A stretch of DNA of 64,000 nucleotides from Companilactobacillus zhachilii (GTDB lineage Bacteria > Bacillota > Bacilli > Lactobacillales > Lactobacillaceae), in the NCBI RefSeq assembly GCF_003606365.2, contig NZ_CP031933.2, positions 372,001-436,000 of the forward strand, in the 5' to 3' direction. Made by a program: the position numbers and the translations under genes. Positions 34,780 through 44,826 of this stretch are shown here, piece by piece; the first letter of the stretch is position 1; the number at the start of each line of letters is the position of its first letter. Below the pieces are notes generated by a model that saw only the letters and a program-made list of their open reading frames with translations, was not told the origin of the DNA and did no database searches.

Positions 34780-35005
34780 GTCGTGGTGGAAAAAATTATA
34801 TCAAGATTGATTAAATAAAATAATGTTTATGAAAGCGTTTTAATAAATAGTTTATGGGGTTATTATTAAATGTATTAAAGATATTTTTGTGTTAGAAAGA
34901 AAGGTCTGAAAGGACCCTGTAGCTCTGGTATTAAACGTATTAATTTTTATTTATTGTTTGGCAAGAGAATTTATTAATTAAGTAAATTTTTCCGGGAGGC
35001 AACGA
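34780..35005. other. upstream region of the first DUF285 surface-protein gene
   Basis: AT-rich. TGAAAGCGTTTTAA at 34830-34843 resembles a CcpA cre site but misses the final CA. The segment TTATGGGGTTATTATTAAA (34851 on) recurs in altered form before the second surface gene (near 37831), which shows their upstream regions share ancestry. An RBS GGGAGG lies at 34994. Confidence 0.4.
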
Positions 35006-37627
35006 ATGAGATTTAATCAATTGAAAAGAGACCCTAACACGGTTATCAGAAAAAAACTTTATAAGAAAGGTAAGAGTTGGGTAGTCGCTTCATCTTTGGC
35101 GTTTGCTAGTAGCTTGATTTTTTTAGGAGCTAGTGGGATTTCAATACAAGCAGATGTAGTTAATTCAGATGTACAAGTGCAATCTGTTGTAGATGTTGAT
35201 GATGTTCAACAGAAAGAAGCTACTCCAAAAGAAGACAGTGAAACTGCGGTAATACCATCAAGTTCTTCAATAGATGAACCCCAAGATACAGATGAGCAAG
35301 TATCTGATGTAGTATCTTCAAACGATTCAGCAGATGAAGACCGACCACCAATTGAAAAGACAGATACCAATATTGAAGATTCTTCAGTTGGCAATGAAAC
35401 GCAACAAACAATAATAAAAGATTATAATCCAGGTGCAAAATTTGTTGATAATACAGATGGATATTACAAGTCTGGAACAGACTATACGATTCCTGATGAG
35501 CAAATTCCTGATAGAATTCATCAAGAAGGTATTTTTCAAAGTGGAATGGATGGAACTGCACCTTACTTTATAACTAATGAAAAAAATCTTTATTTTCTTA
35601 ATGGGACATTGGATGCCACTTATACTAGAAATTTGATTGGTGATTCTGATTTTATGAAAGAGCATGTTCTTAATATTGATACGTCTTTAGTAAAGCATGT
35701 ATATTTTCCTAAAAATTCAGATTACATGTTTTCCCAACTTGGAAGCGAGGGCTTTTTTGGGATGGTCGCAGAATATGCTCCGAAATTGAATCTTTCTGGG
35801 GCTGATACAAGTAATGTGACTAGTATGAATAGCTTGTTTAGTGGTGCCTATCTTTCATCACTTGATTTAAGTAGTTTTGATACAAGTAATGTAACCGATA
35901 TGTCTAATATGTTTGGTGGCATGACAGTACCAAAACTTGATTTCAGCTCCTTCGATACAAGTAATGTGACTGATATGTCTTACATGTTTAATGATACAGC
36001 AATTCCAGTGCTGGATTTAAGTGGCTTTAATACAATAAGCGTGAAGAATATGTCTAATATGTTCAGTAGTATTAATGACCAAAATGCGATTTCAGGATTA
36101 CCGGTGACATCACTTGATTTAAGTAGCTTCAATACAAGTAATGTAACTAATATGTCTAATATGTTTAGTTCTTCAGTATTTTCAACGCTTAATTTAAAGT
36201 CTTTTGATACTAGTCAAGTGACAGATATGTCAAATATGTTTTCACAAGCAGCAATTCCAATACTAGATTTAAGTGGTTTCGATACAAGCAATGTTCAAAC
36301 AATGCAGTCAATGTTTTCTGAATTGAATACAGTACAAAATGGTAGTGATGGTAAGTTTGTATATTCTCCTGCTATTTTGAATGTTTCTAATTTTAATGGT
36401 GATGGGTTAAGTGACTCCAATGCTATTAATAGTATGTTTAGTAGTGCGAGAGTCAAAGATATAAACATGCCAGATTTTAGAATCAAGTCAGAAAAAGTTA
36501 CTTCAGCTAACGCAATGTTTCGAGGAATAACGGCAGACACCGTTTCTATTCCTAATTTGGAAGGTGCCAATATTGAAAATTGGTTTCAGACTTTTTTGGG
36601 TGCACGTATAAATAAACTAAATATTAGTAATTGGAATACATTAAATAATTCAAACATCAATATATTTGAAAGTGCAGTTATCAAACAAATTACATTAGGC
36701 CCAACAAATAAGTTTGCAAAGGATACGAATTTGGCCTTTAAATATGATGATGAAGGACAAGCTTATCCAGATGAAAGTGATCAATGGATCAGCATTGGTG
36801 AAAATGGAGTAATCGATAGCTCTTCAATTACCTTTTACGCTCGCCCAAGTAGTGACAATAATGGAATGGGTTTTTATTATGATGGCTCGGGCCAAACTGG
36901 AGTCAAAACTTTTGTACCAGATGTTGATATTATTGGTAAAGTTACTTTGAATGTTCCTACTACAGTTGATGGTAAAGCTGATGTAGATGTGATATATCCT
37001 GATTTATATGGGAAAGTTGGTATTCCAATCACACTCGATGTACCTGAAAAAGAAGGTTATCAAGCGGATAAGAAGACCATAACCGCAACTGTAACGGACA
37101 ATGGCATCACAACTGATGATGTTATTAACTATACAAAGATTCCAACTGGAAGTAGTGGCACATCACAAAATATTTTCATTTCTGAAAGACCTCAAACCTC
37201 AAGTTTTCAAAGGATTTCCATTTATCCTGATCAAGGTAATGTAACTTTATACAAACAAGAAGGTCAGAAATTTGTACCTATCACGAATCGTGAATTGGCA
37301 GCTGGTAGTGGTTGGTATTACGATAAAGTTGCTCATGTTGGTAGTGAAAACTCTAGTATGAAGTATTATCGGGTATCAACTAATGAATGGGTCAGAGCAA
37401 ACCAAGCCTATCTATACCAACCTAATAAGGTCATTATCAGAACTAAGGCTGGTGCTCCAAAACAATTAATTCATGCTGAAGGAACTTTAGTAACGAACAG
37501 AATGATTAGTTCAAATTCTGATTGGTACAGCGATTTGATTGGTAATCTTGGTGAAGGCCAATATTATCGAGTAGCTACGAATGAGTTTGTTAATAAAGCA
37601 GATGTTACAGTAATTAGAAATGCATAG
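35006..37627 (+). CDS. BspA-like (DUF285) surface protein, paralog 1
   Basis: 873 residues. The KxYKxGKxW-type signal peptide KLYKKGKSW (residues 10-18) is followed by a hydrophobic stretch. Residues 50-130 are Ser/Thr/Asp-rich. From about 250 to 430 there are BspA-type repeats built on LDLSSFDTSNVTDMSNMF. A MucBP-like module (VTLNVPTTVDGKA to TKIPTG) follows, and the last 150 residues hold two SLAP-like repeats ending RVSTNEW and RVATNEF. No LPxTG motif, so non-covalent wall binding is expected. Such proteins often act in adhesion. Confidence 0.88.
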   Translation: MRFNQLKRDPNTVIRKKLYKKGKSWVVASSLAFASSLIFLGASGISIQADVVNSDVQVQSVVDVDDVQQKEATPKEDSETAVIPSSSSIDEPQDTDEQVSDVVSSNDSADEDRPPIEKTDTNIEDSSVGNETQQTIIKDYNPGAKFVDNTDGYYKSGTDYTIPDEQIPDRIHQEGIFQSGMDGTAPYFITNEKNLYFLNGTLDATYTRNLIGDSDFMKEHVLNIDTSLVKHVYFPKNSDYMFSQLGSEGFFGMVAEYAPKLNLSGADTSNVTSMNSLFSGAYLSSLDLSSFDTSNVTDMSNMFGGMTVPKLDFSSFDTSNVTDMSYMFNDTAIPVLDLSGFNTISVKNMSNMFSSINDQNAISGLPVTSLDLSSFNTSNVTNMSNMFSSSVFSTLNLKSFDTSQVTDMSNMFSQAAIPILDLSGFDTSNVQTMQSMFSELNTVQNGSDGKFVYSPAILNVSNFNGDGLSDSNAINSMFSSARVKDINMPDFRIKSEKVTSANAMFRGITADTVSIPNLEGANIENWFQTFLGARINKLNISNWNTLNNSNINIFESAVIKQITLGPTNKFAKDTNLAFKYDDEGQAYPDESDQWISIGENGVIDSSSITFYARPSSDNNGMGFYYDGSGQTGVKTFVPDVDIIGKVTLNVPTTVDGKADVDVIYPDLYGKVGIPITLDVPEKEGYQADKKTITATVTDNGITTDDVINYTKIPTGSSGTSQNIFISERPQTSSFQRISIYPDQGNVTLYKQEGQKFVPITNRELAAGSGWYYDKVAHVGSENSSMKYYRVSTNEWVRANQAYLYQPNKVIIRTKAGAPKQLIHAEGTLVTNRMISSNSDWYSDLIGNLGEGQYYRVATNEFVNKADVTVIRNA

Positions 37628-37638
37628 ATTTTAAGGAA

Positions 37639-37672
37639 AATATTCAACTAATAAGGTTGGGTATTTTTTTAT
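37639..37672 (+). terminator. terminator of surface-protein paralog 1
   Basis: AATATTCAAC pairs with GTTGGGTATT (two T-G) followed by seven T. Confidence 0.7.
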
Positions 37673-38136
37673 TGTCAAAATGTATCAATCAAGAATCTCC
37701 AAAAAAGGTTCCATTTTAGTATTTAGGGCAATATTTCTAATAGTATTTTCTTATATTCAAAAAAACTAAACATATTTTAAAAATAATAAGAAAAGGATAA
37801 TTTATTCGATATTAATTGAACGGTAAATTATATATGGGGTATTATTGAGTTATTAAAGGATGGGTATGTTAATTGAATACAGTATAAGGAAATAATGAAT
37901 ACAACTAAAAAGGGATGCATGTATTTGATTGATCGCCTTGAGGAAGGTGAGAGCAACAAACTTGTTACCAGTAAGCTTGTAAAAAGTAAAAACGTTAATT
38001 GATATTGATAAGTAGGAATCACTGAAAAATAACTTATAGGAGAGTTTATTTTTTTCAGTTATAGTATTTTTTTGAAAATTTTATTATTTGTAAGAGAGCC
38101 ATGAAATTATAAGTTAGTTCTCCAGGGAGACGTCTA
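37673..38136. other. intergenic region before surface-protein paralog 2
   Basis: Mostly AT-rich. A 35-codon frame at 37895-38002 (MNTTKKGCMYLIDRLEEGES...) has AAGGA only four bases upstream; I consider it doubtful. The part near 37831-37865 resembles the upstream region of paralog 1. An RBS-like CAGGGAG precedes the gene at 38137. Confidence 0.35.
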
Positions 38137-40422
38137 ATGAGATTTAATCAATTAAAAAAGAATCCTAATGCAATTATTCGAAAGAAGCTTTACAAGAAAG
38201 GTAAATGTTGGGTGGTCGCTTCATTATTGGCTTTTGCTAGTGGACTGATATTCTTAGGTGCTAGTGGTTTTTCCGTACAAGCTGATGTAACTAATTCAGA
38301 AACACAATCTCAATCTGTAGCAAGTGTTAATGAAGCTCAGCAGAAGAAGGTTACTTCAACAGATGACAATCAAACGACTGGAACAAAAATGCCTATGTCA
38401 TCGAATACTTCTGCGGGAGAACAACAACAGGTTACAGCGGAACAAACTTCTAATGAAGCACACTCAACAAGTTCAACAGGTTCAACAGACTCGACGGGTT
38501 CAACAGATTCCGCCGATGACGAACAACAGCCGATAGAAAATACGGATACTACTCCTGATGATTCTTCAACTGGTACTGAAACACAACAAACGGTAATAAA
38601 AGATTATAATCCTAATGCAGATTTTGTTGATAATACTAATAATTATTACATGTCTGGAACAGACTATACGATTCCAGATGCACAAGTACCCGATAAAATT
38701 AAGCAAGAAGGTATCTATCAACGAGGTATGGACGGTACGTCACCTTATTTTATAACTAATGAAAATAATTTGTATTTTTTGGATGGAACGTTAGATAACA
38801 ATTACGGGTATAAAAAATTGTGGGGTGACCAGGATTTAAAGAATCATATTCTTAAATTAGATACATCATTAGCAAAAAATAAGGTATATTTACCTACGGA
38901 TTCAGAATACATCTTTTCCAATTTAGGTCATACAAATAATAGGGATGATCAGATGATTGTCAGTGTTGATTTGTCGAAAGTAGACACTACACATGTGACA
39001 AGTATGGACAGTATGTTTAGATCATCGTCAATTCGAGAACTTGATTTGACAAGCTTTAATACAGCTAATGTTTTCAATATGAACTTCATGTTTGGTGGCT
39101 TAAATAATAGTTCTTGGACAGAACCAGATCAAATGATTGCAAATAATTATCCGCCCTGCAATTTAAAAGTATCTCAAAATTTTGTAGGTTCTGGGTTGAC
39201 CGATGAAGGTGGAGTTTATGATATGTTTGAATCAGCTAACATTACCGGATTACGGAAATTTGACTTTAAATTAAATCCTAAGGTTACTGATATATCTAAT
39301 ATGTTTTTTGGAATCAATGCAAATGAAATTGTGGTCCCATCAATGGATACATCCCATGTGAAAGATTGGGATACAATGTTTAGCTATTCCTTAGTTAAAT
39401 ACATGGATATCAGTCAGTTGGATATGTCAGGTAATTCTGGAAATAATGCATTCTTTGATGATTCATATATCGGGAAAATCACCTTGGGACCCGGAAATAA
39501 ATTTGGAAATGAAGATACTTTGCCAATCACCCTTAAAGATGGTGAGAAAGCAGCCGCACCGTATCAATGGATTAGTATTCAAAGTAACGGAGTAGTCGAT
39601 AGTCCTGAAAAGGCGTTGACATTTTATGCAAAACCTCAGAATGGAGCGGATGGTCTGGCTAAATATTATGATGGTTCAGGAAAAACTGGAGTCAAAACCT
39701 TCGTACCAGATGTTGATATCACTGATAAAGTAACATTGAATGTCCCTACGACAGTTGATGGTAAAGCCGACGAAAATGTAACATATCCTGATTTATACGG
39801 AAAAGTTGGTATTCCAATTACACTTGATGTTCCCGAAAAGGAGGGCTATCAAGCAGATAAAAAGACTATAACCGCAACTGTAACGAACAATGGCATCACA
39901 ACCGATGATGTTATTAACTATACAAAGATTCCAACAGGAGGAACTGGTGGGACCCAACAAAATATTTTCATCTCTGACAGACCACAATCAGCAACCACTC
40001 CTCAAAGGATTTCCATTTATCCTGACCAAGGCAGCGTAACTTTATACAAACAAGAAGGTCAAAAATTTGTACCTATCACAAACCGTGAATTAGCAGCCGG
40101 CAGTGATTGGTATTATGATAAAGTTGCTCATGTTGGTAGTGAAAATTCTGATATGAAGTATTATCGGGTATCAACTAATGAATGGGTTAGAGCAAACCAA
40201 GCCTATCTATATCAACCTAATAAGGTCATTATCAGAACTAAGGCTGGTGCTCCAAAGCAATTGATTCACGCTGAAGGAACTTTAGCAACAAGTAGAATGA
40301 TCAGTCCTAATACTGATTGGTACAGCGATTTAATTGGTGACCTTGGCGAAGGCCAATATTATCGTGTAGCAACGAATGAATTTGTTAATAAAGCAGATGT
40401 TACGGTAATTAGAAATGCGTAA
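38137..40422 (+). CDS. BspA-like (DUF285) surface protein, paralog 2
   Basis: 761 residues with the same plan as the preceding gene: KLYKKGKCW signal motif, a low-complexity segment containing an STGSTDSTGSTDS repeat (near residue 110), a shared PYFITNENNLYFLDGTLD domain, fewer and more diverged DUF285 repeats, the MucBP-like module, and two C-terminal SLAP-like repeats. From VKTFVPDVDI to the end the two proteins are nearly identical, while the middle parts differ strongly. This suggests recent exchange of the anchoring half. Confidence 0.88.
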   Translation: MRFNQLKKNPNAIIRKKLYKKGKCWVVASLLAFASGLIFLGASGFSVQADVTNSETQSQSVASVNEAQQKKVTSTDDNQTTGTKMPMSSNTSAGEQQQVTAEQTSNEAHSTSSTGSTDSTGSTDSADDEQQPIENTDTTPDDSSTGTETQQTVIKDYNPNADFVDNTNNYYMSGTDYTIPDAQVPDKIKQEGIYQRGMDGTSPYFITNENNLYFLDGTLDNNYGYKKLWGDQDLKNHILKLDTSLAKNKVYLPTDSEYIFSNLGHTNNRDDQMIVSVDLSKVDTTHVTSMDSMFRSSSIRELDLTSFNTANVFNMNFMFGGLNNSSWTEPDQMIANNYPPCNLKVSQNFVGSGLTDEGGVYDMFESANITGLRKFDFKLNPKVTDISNMFFGINANEIVVPSMDTSHVKDWDTMFSYSLVKYMDISQLDMSGNSGNNAFFDDSYIGKITLGPGNKFGNEDTLPITLKDGEKAAAPYQWISIQSNGVVDSPEKALTFYAKPQNGADGLAKYYDGSGKTGVKTFVPDVDITDKVTLNVPTTVDGKADENVTYPDLYGKVGIPITLDVPEKEGYQADKKTITATVTNNGITTDDVINYTKIPTGGTGGTQQNIFISDRPQSATTPQRISIYPDQGSVTLYKQEGQKFVPITNRELAAGSDWYYDKVAHVGSENSDMKYYRVSTNEWVRANQAYLYQPNKVIIRTKAGAPKQLIHAEGTLATSRMISPNTDWYSDLIGDLGEGQYYRVATNEFVNKADVTVIRNA

Positions 40423-40426
40423 GTTT

Positions 40427-40470
40427 AAAAAAGAATCAGTAATCCAAAAACGGATTGCTGATTCTTTTTG
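40427..40470 (+). terminator. terminator of surface-protein paralog 2
   Basis: AAAAGAATCAGTAATCC pairs with GGATTGCTGATTCTTTT (one mismatch), then a T run. Confidence 0.85.
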
Positions 40471-40620
40471 ATTACATGTTGGCAGATAAAGTTAAGAAAC
40501 CGTAAAAAAACTCCCAAACCTAATGAGTGAATAAAATTATCTGATATAGTAAACTTGTTATTTTTCTAAGCTGAGAAGAATTAAGGGGTTGCAGTTTAGA
40601 ATTGAATTAGGGGTGTAAAA

Positions 40621-41940
40621 ATGGATACTAGCAATGTTACTAATATGAGCCAAATGTTCCTGAATTGTCGGTCACTAAAAAAACTAGATTTATCCAGTTT
40701 TAATACTAATAGTGTCCAAGATATGTCACAGATGTTTGGTGGATGCAGTGATTTACGCATGCTCAACATAACTAATTTTGATACGAGCAAAGTTACCAAT
40801 ATGAATGGGATGTTTGCAGGCTGTGAAACTTTGGAAGAACTAGATTTATCTAATTTTGACACGAAGAATGTTCAAAGTATGGATAATATGTTCCAAGCAA
40901 CCGATGCTTTGAAGTCACTTAAGTTGGGTGATAAATTTGTTGTTCCTGAAAATAAGGAAAAAGATTTGAAGCTAGTCGATCGTACATGGATCGATGTCGG
41001 CACTGGAACTACCAAGAATCCCAAGCCAACCAATAAAATCGGTATTAGTTCCGATGAACTCTTGAAACACCATGATAAAGGTAACTGGGTCGTGAAACCC
41101 GAAAAGGAATATCTCGGCAACTTTAGAATTATGGTTGCTAATAATTTGCACAAGGATATTGTGGTGACTGTTCCTGATAATATCCGTCCGGAATATGTTG
41201 GCAGTGTATTTGAAGTTGATGTGCCAAAGATTACAGGTTATACCGCTGATAAAAAGACATTGACCATTACTGCAATTGATGAAGGTTTGATCAGCAATGA
41301 TGAAATTACTTATACCAAAGTTGAGACTAAGCCAGCGGTGAAATCTGTTCCGACACAAACTACAGTTAAACCAAGTAATTCGTTGAGATTAGCAGAAGAT
41401 ATTATCAAACCAAAGAGTGTTGCTACAGCCGAGCCAAAGACTGAGTCAAAGATTGAACCAGAGACTCCAGCAAAACCAGAAGTTTCAGTGGACTCAGAAC
41501 CAGATGTTCAAGCAGAACAAGGTAAAGTTTCTAAGTTTATGAACTATATCTCAGTTCATTCAGATATCAAAGAAGCCAAAACGTACAGCATGGATGGACA
41601 ACTAAACGAAGGTAATACTTTAAGAAGAAGTTATAGCTGGTTTAGTGATAAAGAACTAAAATTAGGCAATCAAAAATATTATCATGTGTTGGGTGATTCA
41701 TGGGTCAAAGCGGAAGATGTTTATATTTATCGTGAAGCCCAAAATCTCGTTAAAACAAGTAGTGACGTTGTTATGACTAACTTGTACAATAGTCGTGCTG
41801 AATTACTAACTAATCGGGGATTAAGTGCAGGTAGCACTTGGCAAACTTCAAAAGAGGTCATGTTAAACAACCATAAGTACTATCAAATTACTGCAAACGA
41901 GTTTGTAGATTCTGATAATGTTGAAGTTGTTAATGGTTAG
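40621..41940 (+). pseudogene. BspA-like surface protein, paralog 3, missing its secretion signal
   Basis: The open frame of 439 residues begins directly inside a DUF285 repeat (MDTSNVTNMSQMFLN) and contains three or four repeats, a MucBP-like module (VTVPDNIRPEYVG), a Pro/Glu-rich linker and two SLAP-like C-terminal repeats. There is no signal peptide, and an in-frame stop lies 17 bases upstream. AGGGGTG sits at a usable distance before the ATG, so a cytosolic fragment could be made, but it cannot reach the wall. A 5' deletion of a larger gene is the simplest explanation. Confidence 0.7.
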
Positions 41941-42037
41941 TTGCACCCAGAGACTAATATATTTGTTATTTTTAATACGATACAATTAACTAATTCGATA
42001 AAAAAAGTGCTGTATTATTTGAAATTGAGCATAGTCG

Positions 42038-42094
42038 AAAAGGCTAGATATTTTTTCTGGATGTATACCAAGAAAAATATCTAGCTTTTTTTAC
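42038..42094 (+). terminator. long terminator hairpin after paralog 3
   Basis: AGGCTAGATATTTTTTCT pairs with AGAAAAATATCTAGCTTT, followed by T. From 42095 to 42360 I see no gene; CGTTTTC and GAAAACG at 42282-42310 can form a small hairpin. Confidence 0.8.
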
Positions 42095-42360
42095 ATTCGA
42101 TTATATAATCAAAGCTGACCATGTTTTGTCACACTCTTCTTTTTTATCAAAAAAGCAATAAATATGATAACTAGGTAGCGTTATGACGTTACTGTCTATA
42201 TGTGATATATTAATAAGCACCAACATAAAATAATTATCGATTTATGTGAGAAAAATTATGAAGGATTCGCCATTTCAAGCCGTTTTCGTACGATAAATTA
42301 AGAAAACGATAAGGCTCTAAAATTAAAACCTATAACGATACTCGTTGTGATAAATTGAGT

Positions 42361-42370
42361 ATGGTATAAT
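42361..42370 (+). promoter_or_regulatory. extended -10 promoter of the ATP-grasp gene
   Basis: ATGGTATAAT contains the TGn extension before a perfect TATAAT; the -35 is weak (TCGTTG). Transcription would start about 50 bases before the gene. Confidence 0.5.
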
Positions 42371-42423
42371 TTTGTTTGAAATGTGTGAAAAATTAAAAAT
42401 AGAATTAATAATATAGTAAGAGG

Positions 42424-43704
42424 TTGATCCCTATCGAAACTGAATCAGGAAAAAAATTCACGCCTATTTTACTAGGTAGTGATATGAATGTTTACGGAAT
42501 GGCTCGTGCTTTCCATGAACTTTATGGGGGCACTGTTAAGGCCTATGCTGATATCCAATTGGCACCTACAAGATATACGAACATCTTAAACTTAACACTT
42601 CACCCAGGCTTTTCTGAAGACCCTGTTTTTATTGAAAAAATGCGTGAAATTGCGAAAGTTTACCAAAATCATGACGAACCAGTTATTTTATTGGCCTGTG
42701 GTGATGGTTATGCCGAACTTATCAGCAAACACAAAGATGAATTATCAAAGACATTTGTCTGCCCATATGTCGATTATGATCTATTAAAATCATTGAATAA
42801 TAAAGAGAGCTTTTATAAGGTCGCTGACAAACATGGTTTGCCACATCCTTTGACAAAGATCATTACAAAAGATATGTACGAGGACAAGCAGGATATGGAT
42901 GTGCCATTTGATTTCCCAGTGGCTCTAAAACCTGCTAATAGTGTGGAATGGTTAGATATCCATTTTGAAGGACGTAAAAAAGCCTTCACTATCCATTCTC
43001 AAGAAGAATATATGACTATCGTCGGCAAAATTTATGACAACGGCTATAAGTCTGATCTTATTTTGCAAGACTTTATCCCTGGTGATGACTCCAACATGCG
43101 TGTGTTGAATGCCTATGTTGATCAAGAACATCACGTTAAGATGATGTGTTTAGGTCACCCAATCTTGGAAGATCCAACACCACAATCAATTGGTAACTAC
43201 GTGGCTATCATTCCTGAATTTAATCAGGATGTTTACGATCGTGTTCAAAAGTTCCTTGAAGATATCGAATTTACAGGTTATGCCAACTTCGATATGAAAT
43301 ATGATTCACGTGACAAGACATTTAAGTTCTTTGAAATCAACCTACGTCAAGGTAGAAGTAGTTTCTTTGTAACCTTAAATGGTTATAACCTATCCAAATA
43401 TGTTGTTGAAGACTATGTTGAAGGCAATCTGGAGAATGAACCAACCGTTTATGCTAACAAGAATAAAGCTCAACATAAACTTTGGTTAGGAGTGCCAGTT
43501 AAAGTCTTTAAGAAATATGCTGCCAAAAACGATGCGACTGAATATGCTAACGAGTTGATCAAACAAGATCGCGTTGGTACAACCGTCTTTTATGACAAAG
43601 ATAAATCATTCAGACGTTGGTTGCTGTTGACATACATGTTCCATAACTACGTCAAGAGATTTGATAAGTACTTCCAGGAAAACAAAGGACGCGATTTTAA
43701 ATAA
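42424..43704 (+). CDS. ATP-grasp ligase, D-aspartate ligase-like
   Basis: About 426 residues. FTPILLGSDMNVYGMARAFHE opens a Rossmann-like domain; FPVALKPANSVEW is the ATP-grasp lysine strand; LQDFIPGDDSNMRVLNAYVD and FFEINLRQGRSSFF hold the metal and ATP ligands. The pattern fits the family of enterococcal D-aspartate ligase, which adds D-Asp to the lysine of peptidoglycan precursors. The start is unclear: TTG at 42424 directly abuts AAGAGG, and ATC at 42433 is better spaced but non-standard. A UspA gene follows 17 bases later. Confidence 0.72.
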   Translation: MIPIETESGKKFTPILLGSDMNVYGMARAFHELYGGTVKAYADIQLAPTRYTNILNLTLHPGFSEDPVFIEKMREIAKVYQNHDEPVILLACGDGYAELISKHKDELSKTFVCPYVDYDLLKSLNNKESFYKVADKHGLPHPLTKIITKDMYEDKQDMDVPFDFPVALKPANSVEWLDIHFEGRKKAFTIHSQEEYMTIVGKIYDNGYKSDLILQDFIPGDDSNMRVLNAYVDQEHHVKMMCLGHPILEDPTPQSIGNYVAIIPEFNQDVYDRVQKFLEDIEFTGYANFDMKYDSRDKTFKFFEINLRQGRSSFFVTLNGYNLSKYVVEDYVEGNLENEPTVYANKNKAQHKLWLGVPVKVFKKYAAKNDATEYANELIKQDRVGTTVFYDKDKSFRRWLLLTYMFHNYVKRFDKYFQENKGRDFK

Positions 43705-43721
43705 TTAAGGAGGATTTATTG

Positions 43722-44186
43722 ATGGACGAAATAAAAGGATACAAAGTTAAAAAGGTAGATTATTCTAAGATTTTGATTTGTGTCGACTCAGACGATTTTG
43801 TGTCATCGAAAAACGCTTTTAATTATGCCTGTTCACTAGCAAGACATCACGATGCTGAGTTAGGAATAGTTTCAGTATTGGAGACAGGTGATTTGAATAT
43901 ATTCCAATCACTAGATCCAGAAGTCTTAAAAGAACGCCGTGAAGAAATCAAAGAATTACTGGAAATGTACGGAAAGAAAGCCGAAGATTTCGGAGTTAAA
44001 AATATTCATTTGATGGTAACAGAAGGAACACCAGGAACAACAATCGTTGATAAAGTGATTCCAAGTTTTGAACCAGATTTAGTTATTGTGGGTGTTGAAG
44101 AGAAGAATAGAACACGCAATACAGTAGGTTCACAAGCAGCTAAGATTGTTAATAATTCTAGATGTTCGGTTAGTGTTATTAGATAG
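43722..44186 (+). CDS. universal stress protein, divergent UspA family member
   Basis: 154 residues from ATG 43722 (AAGGAGG upstream). YSKILICVDSDDFVSSKNAFNYAC matches the Usp opening with DSDDF in place of DGS. The C-terminal region IVGVEEKNRTRNTVGSQAAKIV has no G-2x-G, so ATP binding is doubtful, unlike the Usp at 26708. Co-transcribed with the ATP-grasp gene; a family-2 element follows. Confidence 0.87.
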   Translation: MDEIKGYKVKKVDYSKILICVDSDDFVSSKNAFNYACSLARHHDAELGIVSVLETGDLNIFQSLDPEVLKERREEIKELLEMYGKKAEDFGVKNIHLMVTEGTPGTTIVDKVIPSFEPDLVIVGVEEKNRTRNTVGSQAAKIVNNSRCSVSVIR

Positions 44187-44190
44187 CAGC

Positions 44191-44327
44191 AGAGAGCGCA
44201 GATGGGGCGCCCAGCTCCCGAGCATTTTCGTAGCTTTGTGAATTGCACGCCGATTTTGCGGGCGATTTACAAAGCTATGAAAAGCGGAAGGAGTTGCCCC
44301 ATCGTAGCTCGTTTTAGAGCCACTGCC
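44191..44327 (+). ncRNA. family-2 structured 3' UTR element, copy d (after uspA)
   Basis: Begins four bases after the usp stop. Outer stem GATGGGGC with GCCCCATC as in copy c, but the middle helix is AGCTTTGT with ACAAAGCT instead of AGAACTGT with ACAGTTCT, a set of compensated changes. Ends GAGCCACTGCC. Confidence 0.82.
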
Positions 44328-44437
44328 TATCCAGCCGCACTAAAAGACAATTGCCTAAAAAGTGGTAGCTTTCTCCAAAGCCATCTACAAAAGAAAAGCG
44401 GTTTTAAAAAAATCACTAACCTTAAAAAATAAACAAA

Positions 44438-44481
44438 AAAATAGTGGACAATCCCAAAAAGAGGGCATGTCCACTATTTTT
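44438..44481 (+). terminator. terminator of the ATP-grasp/usp transcript
   Basis: AAATAGTGGACA pairs with TGTCCACTATTT; T run follows. It lies after the family-2 copy. Confidence 0.87.
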
Positions 44482-44573
44482 CGTAGGAACCAAGATTGTT
44501 TTTTGTGTTTTGTTTTTTTGATTTATGTACTAAAATGCAAAACCAAAACCTAATAACCAATTTCTAGCCAAAG

Positions 44574-44751
44574 AGCCGGAGGGAGGTAGAGGATAGTGTC
44601 AGCAGTGAAAATTCTGTTATGACGTTTCGTCATTACAGAATGGACGTGTTTTGAAATTCGTGTGATTTTCACGAAGTTCAAAACCGAGGTTCGAGACCTT
44701 GGCTCGAACCGGTCCCACAGCAGACACTATCCTCTACCTCCCGGAGGCGGA
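44574..44751 (+). repeat. family-1 structured element, copy 11 (subtype C)
   Basis: Outer stem GGGAGGTAGAGGATAGTGTC with its exact 20-base complement at the other end. Hairpin 1 is diverged (ATTCTGTTATGACG with CGTCATTACAGAAT) but still pairs, replacing the GTGG/CCAC seen elsewhere. Seventy-five bases upstream of pepO1, with a possible TTCTAA-N17-TATAGT promoter between. Confidence 0.9.
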
Positions 44752-44826
44752 AAAAATCATAAAAATTCTAATAAAATCTAAAGAGTGATATAGTAGTCAC
44801 TAAAAAATAACGGCGGTGGAGTATAT

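Noticed and set aside
34830-34843. cre site for CcpA before the surface protein
   Set aside because: TGAAAGCGTTTTAA lacks the terminal CA of the palindrome, so it is kept only as a remark.
37895-38002. 35-codon ORF between the surface genes
   Set aside because: The RBS spacing is too short and the sequence has no recognisable features; probably chance.
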